A DNA stretch of 64,000 nucleotides from Acidobacteriota bacterium (GTDB lineage Bacteria > Acidobacteriota > Terriglobia > Acidiferrales > UBA7541), in assembly GCA_003224085.1 (NCBI GenBank), contig QHYK01000054.1, positions 1-64,000 on the forward strand, read 5' to 3'. Positions 36,958-45,089 of the stretch are shown here, piece after piece. The position numbers were made by a program, and so were the translations under genes. Below the pieces are notes generated by a model. That model ran no database searches. It was not told where the DNA came from and saw nothing but the letters and a program-made list of their open reading frames with translations. Position 1 is the stretch's first letter; the number at the start of each line of letters is the position of its first letter.

Positions 36958-38610
36958 TTATTTCCGATCCTTGCTCCGTGCGTAAATGAAATGCCGCACT
37001 TTGTTAGGCATTCTCTCAAACCAATGCAATCGCTGCTCCAACTCACGGTCTGCCTGCGTTAGGCGCGTGTGTTGCCGCAAATGTTCCCCCCACGAGTCCA
37101 CGATAAACGTTTCGAGGTAGCGCGTCGGATGTTCCGTATCGTAATAAACGCCCCACCGCGATGCGCCATCTCGCCGCCTCACACGTGAGAATTTCTCGAG
37201 CACCGCCAGGAACTCGTCTGCGTCCTTTGGCTCAATCTCATATTCCACGGTGACTAGCACCGGTCCTTTGTCCAGCGCCGCTTCGCTCATGGGCATTGGT
37301 TTACGCCAATGGTCCCACGCCGCAAGGTTCGCCGCCTCGTCCGGCAGCCGCGAAATGAAAACCAGCAGCGGAGACGCAGCCGTGCCGATGGCCGCTGCCA
37401 CGAAGGAGAAGTGTGTGCCCCGGTGTCCAGCCACATATCCCCAGAATGCGCTCCCGCCCGCCCATGCACCCATGTAAACCAGCATGAACACTGCCTGCGC
37501 CCGCGCTCGCACCCAATCTGGCGCAACGTTCTGCATCACCGTACTGGTCAATGACATTACCGCGGTCCAGGCCGCGCCGCCGACAGCAATCGCCACGCAC
37601 AATGGCACAATCCACTTGAACGTCGCCGTGGCCCACAAAGTCCCCGCAAAAAGCGTGGTGCCTAACCCTAACATGGCGTCCGCGGAAAGAAAGGATCGTC
37701 CTCGCTGCAGCACTATCGCTCCCAGAATCGCCCCGCCACCGAAAACGGCCAGCAGCACCCCGTAAAATGTCGCGCTTCTGCTGAGCTCGTGCGCCACGGT
37801 TGGAAGCAGTGCCCAAAACGGGCTCGCGAAAAACATGATCACGGCGATTCGTCCGAGGACGGTCAACATTTCGGGCGCGTTTCTCGTGTAGCGAATCGCC
37901 GCGCGTGTCGCACCGCTCAGCGTCTCTCGTGGCACACTTCTCAGCCGTGGTGGCCGCCTCCAACGTGAAATCACCCACAACACGCCCAGAAATGACAACG
38001 CATTCAACGTAAACGCCGTGCCCACGCCTGCGACCGCAATCAGAAATCCTCCCAGCGCCGGTCCAATCGCACGCGCCAAATTGAATTCGATGCCGTTCAG
38101 CGCCATGGCCGGCAGCAGGTCTTCTTGCGGCACAACCTCTGGCAACACAGCCCGCCACGCGGGAGCTTCCAGCGCGTCTCCAATCGAAAGTGCGAGCGTC
38201 AAGAACAGCAGCATCCACGGCGTAATCCAGTGCAGCAGCGTTAGCGCCGCGAGCGCCGCCGCCACGCACAACATCCACACTTCCGTCGTAATGATCAGTT
38301 TGCGGCGGTCAAAGATGTCGCCGAGAGCCCCTGCGGGTAGAGCGAGCAGAAAGAACGGCAATGCCGATGCCGTCTGGGTCAGGGCCACGAGCAGCGGCCC
38401 CGCGCCTTGCGACACGATCAGCCACGCCGCGCCCACGCCTTGCATGAACGTGCCGATGTCGGACACCAGATCGGCAGCCAGTAAATTTCGGAACATGGGC
38501 AAACGCAAGGGCTGCCACGCCCGCCATCGTGTTCCAGTCTCTCTGACCTGCTTTTGAGATGCACCTACAGTCTCTTGCGCCGAGTTATTGTGCTGTTCTC
38601 GATCCGCCAT
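36958..38610 (-). CDS. MFS exporter with C-terminal ABM-like domain (MFS_3 type)
   Basis: A 550-residue protein. The first 420 residues form a 12-helix exporter of the MFS_3/transmembrane secretion effector group (WQPLRLPMFRNLLAADLVSD, then GALGDIFDRRKLI in loop 2-3). The last 120 residues are a soluble domain with VTVEYEIEPKDADEFLAVL and GVYYDTEHPTRYLETFIVDS, similar to antibiotic-biosynthesis-monooxygenase folds often fused to this group. Members export siderophores or drugs; the substrate is not known here. It is the first intact gene after the tRNA-Asp scar. Confidence 0.88.
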   Translation of the reverse strand: MADREQHNNSAQETVGASQKQVRETGTRWRAWQPLRLPMFRNLLAADLVSDIGTFMQGVGAAWLIVSQGAGPLLVALTQTASALPFFLLALPAGALGDIFDRRKLIITTEVWMLCVAAALAALTLLHWITPWMLLFLTLALSIGDALEAPAWRAVLPEVVPQEDLLPAMALNGIEFNLARAIGPALGGFLIAVAGVGTAFTLNALSFLGVLWVISRWRRPPRLRSVPRETLSGATRAAIRYTRNAPEMLTVLGRIAVIMFFASPFWALLPTVAHELSRSATFYGVLLAVFGGGAILGAIVLQRGRSFLSADAMLGLGTTLFAGTLWATATFKWIVPLCVAIAVGGAAWTAVMSLTSTVMQNVAPDWVRARAQAVFMLVYMGAWAGGSAFWGYVAGHRGTHFSFVAAAIGTAASPLLVFISRLPDEAANLAAWDHWRKPMPMSEAALDKGPVLVTVEYEIEPKDADEFLAVLEKFSRVRRRDGASRWGVYYDTEHPTRYLETFIVDSWGEHLRQHTRLTQADRELEQRLHWFERMPNKVRHFIYARSKDRK

Positions 38611-38935
38611 CGCGCAGTGACTCTATCACCATGTCGGAGGAATAACCTCCATCCGTGGCAGCGCGCTGCGGCGCCTGTCAGATATCCTGGATAGTCTCTC
38701 ACTTTAGGCCTAGTCACTTGCCTGCAAGGCACGCACGTCGCAGATGCTCCACTCGTACCACCTTGGCGGCTGTGTCCAGATGACGCTAGTGATTTATCGG
38801 ACGCGCGTTGATGACGAAGCAGAAAGATGGGCAAGCTGTTCTGCGCGCGCTCGATAAATCCTAAGATTTCTCGGTAGCGATGCGCAGGTCACAATCGGGA
38901 TTCCTTCCGGATAGTCGACATCCTCGATTCGAGAA
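38611..38935. other. Intergenic region without recognised gene
   Basis: About 325 bases between the helicase end and the exporter start. I see no coding frame with protein character and no clear terminator. The exporter's promoter should be here. Confidence 0.5.
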
Positions 38936-40157
38936 TCAAGTCATCTGCAATTGCAAAACTTCACCGGGAAGCTGAACGATGCTGGGTTTGCGGCGAGGTT
39001 GTGAAGGCGGGATTTCCTTAAGCATGCGCCCCATGTCCTCGCATGGCAGGCCTTCCGATTGCATTCTCTCCAAGTGAATCCCAAGCCGCCGCTCCAGCTC
39101 CAGCAGCTCCGTTCGTTGCTGCCTTAGGAACAGTGTCGAAGCCGTGCCGCGATTCCCGGCCCGCCCGGTGCGCGACGCGATGGATGAAATTCTCGGCCAC
39201 TTCCGGGAGATCGTAGTTGATGACGTGGGCGATGTTCTCGACGTGAATTCCTCGTGAAGCCAGATCTGTGGCCACCAGAACTCGATAGCGCCCCTTCTGG
39301 AAGCCGCTGAGCGCCGCCGTGCGCTGCGATTGCGATCGGTCACCGTGAATCACCGCTGCCTGAATGCCTTCGCGGTTCAGGTGGTTTGCAATTTTCTCTG
39401 CGCCGCGCTTGGTTCGCGCAAAGACCAGGCACCGTCCTGTCTCGTTGTTCAGCAATCGGCGCAGCGTCTCCGGCTTGCCTTCAGCGGCCGCCTCAAAGGC
39501 CTGCAGCCGCACGTTTTCGGATGGCTTCAACGTGGACCCGAACGTCAGGCGCACGGGATTCTTCGTGTAGTCCTTCGCTAGGCGCGCCGTATCGCCTTCC
39601 ATCGTTGCTGAAAAACACAACGTCTGTCGTTCCTTCGGCAGCGCCGCGACGATCCTGCGAATCGCCGGGCGAAATCCCATGTCCAGCATGCGATCGGCCT
39701 CATCCAACACCAGCATCTTCAAATTGCCAAAGTGAATGAGCCCGCGGTCCAGGAAGTCTTCCAAACGCCCAGGCGTCGCCAATACCACGCGACTGCCCCG
39801 TCGCAGGGCCTCGAGTTGGTGATATTCCGATAAGCCTCCCACAATCAAGGCAGCCACGGGCAACTTCCTGCCGCGCAGGGCGTCGTGCTGCGCCGCCACC
39901 GGCATAGCCAATTCCCGAGTGGGAACGAGAACCAGTGCGGCAACTCCATCCATGCCATCCCGCAGAAGTCTTTCGAGAATGGGAATCAGGAAGGCCAACG
40001 TCTTGCCCGTCCCGGTTTGCGCCGTGGCCAGTACGTCTTTGCCTTGCAGGCCGGGCGGAATCGCCTCGGCTTGCACTGGCGTGGGCTTCACGAAACCAGC
40101 GCACGCGAGTTGTCCCTTCAGGGAAGGATTAATTACGAATTCTGAAAAGTCTTCCAT
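38936..40157 (-). pseudogene. DEAD-box RNA helicase, frameshifted in motif VI
   Basis: From the ATG at 40157 the protein shows all helicase motifs up to V: Q motif (FVKPTPVQAEAIPPG), AQTGTGKT, PTRELA, TPGRLEDF, DEAD, SAT and ATDLASRGIHV. At motif VI the frame reads HRVAHRAGRESRHG instead of HRxGRTGR. The other frame continues SRTGRAGNRGTASTLFLRQQ, then LERRLGIHLERM and a tail to 38936. Restoring one frame by two bases near 39172 gives a normal RhlE-like protein of about 410 residues. If real, the unshifted product loses the arginine finger and ends at 39018. A sequencing or assembly error is a fair alternative. Confidence 0.85.
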
Positions 40158-40509
40158 TTTGCTTTCTTGCTGGCACACCGAGTCATGCACACACATCCAC
40201 ATGCTTTTTTCAGGTGGCACAGCTTCTTTTAATTACGCTAAAAACGTACGGAGGAAACTGAGGGCGGGCATTCTCAGATCAATCACACCAACCAGAGGGG
40301 CCGCACAACACAACCGCGGTAATAAGCGTATAAGCAGCCTACCACACTTTATGTCTTGAAATGAACCAACTTTTTTTACTTTTCTTAGAACCACATATAC
40401 TCGGACTCATAAGTGTGTCATCATAACTCTGGGCGCGTTCGTTGCCTTTTGACACCTCTCATTTCCACGAGGCTCCTAAGTCCAACTTGCGACTGCCTTT
40501 CGGTAAGAA
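40158..40509. other. Divergent promoter region between helicase and the 113-aa gene
   Basis: About 350 bases, partly AT-rich (for example AACTTTTTTTACTTTTCTTA near 40370). Both neighbours are transcribed away from it. RhlE-type helicase genes often have long regulated leaders, but I see no specific cold-box or riboswitch pattern. Confidence 0.5.
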
Positions 40510-40851
40510 ATGGCGGAATCCGTGGAGCAACCCATTGTCCTGCAATATCTCGGGTTTGAGACCAAGGGAGCACTCCGCGAATACGCTTTCAGTCTTCGCG
40601 GACACGGCGGCGAATCGTCCAGCTACTTCGTGACCATCCCCAACGAAGCGTTTTCGGCGCACCGCGCACGCTACCAGGATGCGCCCGCGATTTGCTCCAT
40701 CAGGCTTCACCGCGAATTTGCCACGCAAGCCGGTCATCCTGCCTCTTCCACGTTCTCGGTGACCGACGCGGAGCTTGCTGCCTACAAGGATGCACACACT
40801 CCCAAGGCCAGGCCAGGCCACTCGAAGCCCAGAGAAGACGAAAACTTCTGA
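40510..40851 (+). CDS. Hypothetical small protein upstream of the sigma factor
   Basis: A 113-residue soluble protein (MAESVEQPIVLQYLGFETKG start, with YAFSLRGHGGESSSYFVTIP and an acidic/basic tail). Codon use looks normal and it ends 46 bases before the sigma factor on the same strand, so it may share a transcript. The ribosome-binding site is weak. I know no function. Confidence 0.6.
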   Translation: MAESVEQPIVLQYLGFETKGALREYAFSLRGHGGESSSYFVTIPNEAFSAHRARYQDAPAICSIRLHREFATQAGHPASSTFSVTDAELAAYKDAHTPKARPGHSKPREDENF

Positions 40852-40896
40852 TGTCGCTTGTAAAATCATTTGGTTCCAGCAAGCAGAGGAGCATTC

Positions 40897-42606
40897 TTGG
40901 CGCGGCCCATTGAAGACGAGTTCGGTTATTTCCAGCAACTCCTGGTTATCGGAAAGGAGCGCGGCTATCTCCTCTATGACGAGATCAACGAATGCCTTCC
41001 CCCAGATCTGCTTTCGTCTCAGGAAATCGAAGACCTGTTGGCGCTCTTGGAGCGCCAAGGAATCGAGATACACGAAGACCTGAGCGCGGCAAATGGCGCC
41101 CGCGCGGCAAACGCGGTGGACGCTTCTGAAGCGGGCCACAAAGAGGAATTCGCCGCGGACTCCGGCCTCGACCTGAGCATCGGTGAGGACTCCAAGTCTC
41201 AGGACGCCGTCCGCCTCTATCTCCGCGAGATGGGCTCTGTACCTTTGCTCACGCGCGAGGGTGAAGTGGCTCTCGCTAAACGCATCGAGTGCGGCCACCT
41301 CGTCGTCATGAAGGCCATCACCCGCTCGCCCATCGTCGTCAAGGAACTTATTTCCGTCGCGGCCGCTTTGCGGCAGGGTGACCGCTCCATCAAGGAAGTG
41401 GTGCAATTCCCTGACGAGGAGATCACGGAAGAGAAAATTGCCTCCAAGACGAGACAAACTCTCCGGCAAATGGACTCTATCGCTCGGCTCTACGAGGCAG
41501 CCCTCCGCCAGGCGGAAGAATTTGCATCCACGCCGAAATCGAAAAGGCAAGCCTACATTCGCGCCAAATGGGCGCTGGCTCGCACTCGCGTTCGGATTTC
41601 TCTCGCAGCCCGCGGAATCCCTTTCCATTGGCGCGAACGCAAGCGCCTGCTGGATCACTTTCGCGCGTTCCTGGAGCGCCTGCACACACTGGAGCGCGAC
41701 GTTCGACGCCTTCAGCGCCGCGTCGACCTCGCCCATGGAGAAGTTGCCGCGGAAGCGCGCAAACAGCTTCGTTCCGATCGCGCCGCTCTCAACGAAATTG
41801 CTCTATCTAGTCAGACAAGTTTGGTCGCTCTTAAGCGCGCGCTGACTGTTATTCAGCGCGGCGAAGCCCAAGCCCGGCAGGCCAAGCAGGAACTCACCTC
41901 AGCCAACCTTCGCCTCGTGGTCTCCATTGCCAAGAAATATACTCATTATGGCCTGCAGCTCCTCGATCTCATTCAGGAAGGGAATCTCGGCCTGATGAAA
42001 GGTGCCGACAAGTTCGATTGGCGCCGCGGCTACAAATTTTCCACCTACGCTACCTGGTGGATTCGTCAGGCCATCACTCGCGCGATTGCTGACCAGGCGC
42101 GCACCATCCGCGTTCCCGTTCACATGATCGAGGTCATTAACAAGCTCGCCCGCTGCACGCGGCAGCTCGTTCAGGAACTTGGCCGCGAGCCTACCTCGGA
42201 AGAGTTAGCCATGCGCATGGACGTCACCATCGAGAAAGTCCGCAGCACCCGCAAAATTGCGCAGACTCCCATCTCCTTTGAGACGCCAATCGGCGAAGAG
42301 GAAGAATCCCACCTCGGCGACTTTATTGAAGATAAAGCCGTGGCCTCTCCCTCGGACACCGCCATCCGCCTCAGCCTTCAGAAAAATGTCGCGTCCATGT
42401 TGAAGCATTTGAACCCGCGCGAAGAGCACATCATCCGAATGCGTTTTGGCTTTGAAGATGGCAATCCCCACACCCTTGAAGAAGTCGGCCGCACTTTTGC
42501 CGTTACTCGCGAGCGCATCCGCCAGATTGAAGCCAAGGCTCTGCGCAAACTCCGTCATCCCTCACGTTCCCATCTGGTCCGCGCGTTCTATAAAGATTCT
42601 TGGTGA
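40897..42606 (+). CDS. rpoD: RpoD-type RNA polymerase sigma-70 factor
   Basis: All regions of a primary-type sigma are present: region 1.1-like helices ([20 protein letters not shown]), 1.2 ([20 protein letters not shown]), a long non-conserved insert, 2 ([20 protein letters not shown], then [17 protein letters not shown]), 3 and 4.2 ([20 protein letters not shown]). I place the start at a TTG (40897) because GAGGA lies six bases upstream; no ATG is near. At about 569 residues it is of usual size. [10 protein letters not shown] differs from the common AVDKFEYRRG. With helicase and RRM neighbours it may be a second RpoD-like sigma rather than the housekeeping one. Confidence 0.92.
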   Translation: MARPIEDEFGYFQQLLVIGKERGYLLYDEINECLPPDLLSSQEIEDLLALLERQGIEIHEDLSAANGARAANAVDASEAGHKEEFAADSGLDLSIGEDSKSQDAVRLYLREMGSVPLLTREGEVALAKRIECGHLVVMKAITRSPIVVKELISVAAALRQGDRSIKEVVQFPDEEITEEKIASKTRQTLRQMDSIARLYEAALRQAEEFASTPKSKRQAYIRAKWALARTRVRISLAARGIPFHWRERKRLLDHFRAFLERLHTLERDVRRLQRRVDLAHGEVAAEARKQLRSDRAALNEIALSSQTSLVALKRALTVIQRGEAQARQAKQELTSANLRLVVSIAKKYTHYGLQLLDLIQEGNLGLMKGADKFDWRRGYKFSTYATWWIRQAITRAIADQARTIRVPVHMIEVINKLARCTRQLVQELGREPTSEELAMRMDVTIEKVRSTRKIAQTPISFETPIGEEEESHLGDFIEDKAVASPSDTAIRLSLQKNVASMLKHLNPREEHIIRMRFGFEDGNPHTLEEVGRTFAVTRERIRQIEAKALRKLRHPSRSHLVRAFYKDSW

Positions 42607-42663
42607 GGCAGTGTCCATGAACAGACTTTGCCCGCACCGGAAAAGTACAAATGGAGAGATCGT

Positions 42664-43029
42664 ATGAAAAGTCTTTTTGTCGGAAATATGAGTTTTCAAA
42701 CTACGGAAGCCGATTTGACTGCGCTGTTCCGGTCCTTCGGCCAAATCGGGCGCATTCATATTGTCACCGATCGCGAAACCGGCAGGGCTCGCGGGTTCGC
42801 GTTTGTCGAAATGCCAAATGATGCGGAAGCCGCCAACGCCATCGCGGCCCTCGATGGCAAAGAGTTCGGCGGCCGCAATCTCAAGGTTAACGAAGCCCGG
42901 CCGAAAGACGACCGCCCCCGCGGTAATGGCGGCGGACGCACCGGCGGTGGTCATGGCCGCGGCCGCGGAGGGTTCTCCAACGAGGACTATCGCGAATCCG
43001 CGCGGCAGCCGCGCGAACCCCGCTGGTAG
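42664..43029 (+). CDS. RRM-type RNA-binding protein
   Basis: A 121-residue protein with a single RNA recognition motif: RNP2 SLFVGNMSF and RNP1 RGFAFVEM, both intact with their aromatic residues. The C-terminal tail is Gly/Arg-rich (GNGGGRTGGGHGRGRGG), as in bacterial glycine-rich cold-shock RNA-binding proteins. The start at 42664 has GGAGAG upstream. It probably binds RNA at low temperature or under stress. It lies 57 bases after the sigma factor gene. Confidence 0.92.
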   Translation: MKSLFVGNMSFQTTEADLTALFRSFGQIGRIHIVTDRETGRARGFAFVEMPNDAEAANAIAALDGKEFGGRNLKVNEARPKDDRPRGNGGGRTGGGHGRGRGGFSNEDYRESARQPREPRW

Positions 43030-43083
43030 CTCACATTCGTTTTTGTTATTGACCCAGCTTAATCGGACTTGCGAGGAGGCTCT

Positions 43084-43263
43084 GTGACCGTCACGTTCCA
43101 AAAGCGCCAAAAGGAAATGAAACGCCTGGAAAAGCAGCGCGCCAAAGCTGAAAAGCGCGCCCAAAAAAAAGAGGCTAGACGCGCCGCAAAAGAAGCCAAC
43201 GCCGCAACGTCTGACAGCCTCGTCAGCTCCACCGAACCCCAGCCTCAACCGCGGGAAGACTAG
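43084..43263 (+). CDS. Small basic helical protein
   Basis: A GTG at 43084 with GAGGAGG upstream opens a 59-residue protein (VTVTFQKRQKEMKRLEKQ, then RAKAEKRAQKKEARRAAKEA) that should form one long, highly charged helix. The composition suggests nucleic acid or ribosome association. It directly follows the RRM gene and may be in the same operon. An ATG-less longer reading to 43069 is less likely. Confidence 0.65.
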   Translation: MTVTFQKRQKEMKRLEKQRAKAEKRAQKKEARRAAKEANAATSDSLVSSTEPQPQPRED

Positions 43264-43611
43264 GCTAGCTAGAGGCGCAACGACAGATAAAAACTGTCAC
43301 CACGCTAGTCAAGTCCCGGGGGACGCTAGTGTCAGTTAGGGCCTTCGGCCCGCGAAACTTCATGAAAGTCCTGTCAGTAACCGCTTTGTTTTCAGCACCG
43401 AGATCGCGACTTTCGACTCAGGCCCGCAAGCAGGTCAAAACTGGCGCCGTCATAGGGGACGGGGGGACGCAAAATGAACGCCCCAGCTGAAATCCTGAAT
43501 GGAGGCTGGGCGGAATAGCTGCTCATCGTGATTCGCTGGCGATTGAGAGGAGGCGACTCCGGCCGCTATCATAGCGTCTTTGGTTGGTGCCGCCCATTGA
43601 CAGCCCGCAAC
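43264..43611. other. Intergenic region at the edge of the polysaccharide cluster
   Basis: About 350 bases between two converging transcription units. It contains two short ACGCTAGT direct repeats near 43301 and 43324 and a GGGCCTTCGGCCC hairpin near 43339 that could serve as a terminator, though it has no clear T-run. No coding frame is convincing. Confidence 0.45.
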
Positions 43612-45081
43612 TTACCGAATCGCCGGTAGCACGTCGTCTTCGTGCTCGATCTGTGGTACCGGTTTTCTTTCAAGGCTCTGCGTCAGAGACGAAACCCCTG
43701 GTCTTGCTTCCCGACCAGTGTTGGACCACGCCAGCGCCAAGATGATCACAAAGACCAAAGCGTTCGCCGGTATGTACAGATTGAAGTCCGCCAGGCTGTG
43801 CAGCAAGATGGCAACCGTGCTCCCGAGACAGCCGAAAGCGATCACCTTGTCTTCCTCTCTGCCACTTCTCCGGCAGCGTCGAATGGTTAACCCCAATACC
43901 CAGAAAATCGCGCCAAACAGGGCAATGCCCCCCGGTAAGCCGAGCTCGCTGATAATCTCCAGATAATCGCAGTGAGCATGGTCCACCACATTGTTCAGAA
44001 ATGCGGTTTGCACCGAAGGATAAACGACCGCGAAAGTCCCGAAACCGGTTCCAACTATGGGATGCCGGCGAATCAACTGCAATGTGTCCCACCAGATCGA
44101 AACGCGATCGTGTCCGGGGTGATGGTATTGATCGCTGAGCGTATTGAAGCGGCTAATCACGGGATCGCTTCCGATCCAAATGGCGAGCCCAATCATGCCG
44201 CAGAGAAATAGAGCGCCAAGGGAAAGGCGAACTCTGGCCGACATGGACGAGGTACCTGCCATCGCTACCATCGCAATCAGCGAGACGAGAGTCGAAATAA
44301 TGCCCATCCGCGAGCGCGAAGACGCCAGAGCCGCGAAAAGCACGGCAGCCACGAAAACCCACAGCACTAATGAGGGGAACTCTCGGCTCGATAAGATTTT
44401 TCGCGCGCGCCGTATATCCTCTGACCGAGCGATTCGGCGTAGATTCCAAAACTTCTGCAAGGCATAGACGACTGCAAACGGCAAGAGCATTTCCAGCAAT
44501 CCAGCGAAATGATTGCGGTTGATGTACGTGCCCGTGGCATCTTCGAGATAGTATTTCTTCACGTAAAAAAAAATTTGTTGCCAGCCGGTCAGATACTGAA
44601 CCAAGCCATAGAAAGCCTCGAATGTCCCGATTCCCAGCAGGACGAAGACAAGTCGCCTTCTGGCTGTTTGCTCCTCGCACAATGCAAGGACGAGATAGAA
44701 AGCAGTTACATAAGTGACAAGCAAGAGCAAGTGCGACACGGTTTCATAAGGCGAGGCGCTGACGGTGAAATAAGAGTGACCGTGCGGACCTGCCGCTGCG
44801 ATTTCAAGGGCAGACGCCATGGAGAAAGGGATGGGAGCGATTTGCAACAGTACGAGAGCAATCAAAAAGAAAGGAATGATGATTGGATAACGGGTGGAAG
44901 CTGCCGCAGGGCTCCTCCCAGCTATCAGTTGAAAGATTCCCAGAAGAAGAACGATTCCTTGCGTGAGAGCAAAAAATTGCGGGGCCGTTCCCCCAAAAGC
45001 CAGGACGGCCACAGCGACGGCCAGGAGGAGGCCCGCTTCAATGAAGCGGCGCATGGAGTCGCTCGGAACCACGATTCGCAC
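43612..45081 (-). CDS. O-antigen ligase/polymerase family protein
   Basis: A 489-residue membrane protein with about 11 helices and a large periplasmic loop holding HPIVGTGFGTF and VDHAHCDYLEIISELG, the signature of the Wzy_C/O-antigen ligase family. It links or polymerises undecaprenyl-bound oligosaccharides. The GTG start at 45081 follows AGGGGGCCGC; an ATG nine codons later is possible. It lies eight bases after the BY-kinase gene, so it is the probable polymerase partner of the Wza/Wzc-type genes. A second member lies at 54730. Confidence 0.9.
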   Translation of the reverse strand: MRIVVPSDSMRRFIEAGLLLAVAVAVLAFGGTAPQFFALTQGIVLLLGIFQLIAGRSPAAASTRYPIIIPFFLIALVLLQIAPIPFSMASALEIAAAGPHGHSYFTVSASPYETVSHLLLLVTYVTAFYLVLALCEEQTARRRLVFVLLGIGTFEAFYGLVQYLTGWQQIFFYVKKYYLEDATGTYINRNHFAGLLEMLLPFAVVYALQKFWNLRRIARSEDIRRARKILSSREFPSLVLWVFVAAVLFAALASSRSRMGIISTLVSLIAMVAMAGTSSMSARVRLSLGALFLCGMIGLAIWIGSDPVISRFNTLSDQYHHPGHDRVSIWWDTLQLIRRHPIVGTGFGTFAVVYPSVQTAFLNNVVDHAHCDYLEIISELGLPGGIALFGAIFWVLGLTIRRCRRSGREEDKVIAFGCLGSTVAILLHSLADFNLYIPANALVFVIILALAWSNTGREARPGVSSLTQSLERKPVPQIEHEDDVLPAIR

Positions 45082-45089
45082 GCGGCCCC

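Noticed and set aside
37301-38278. A 325-codon minus-strand frame inside the MFS exporter gene
   Set aside because: It is an alternative frame of a gene with clear transporter motifs; the composition is Arg/Gly/Ala-rich nonsense.
40158-40240. A second sigma-54 promoter (TGGCAC near 40172 and 40215)
   Set aside because: Neither TGGCAC is followed by TTGC at the required distance.
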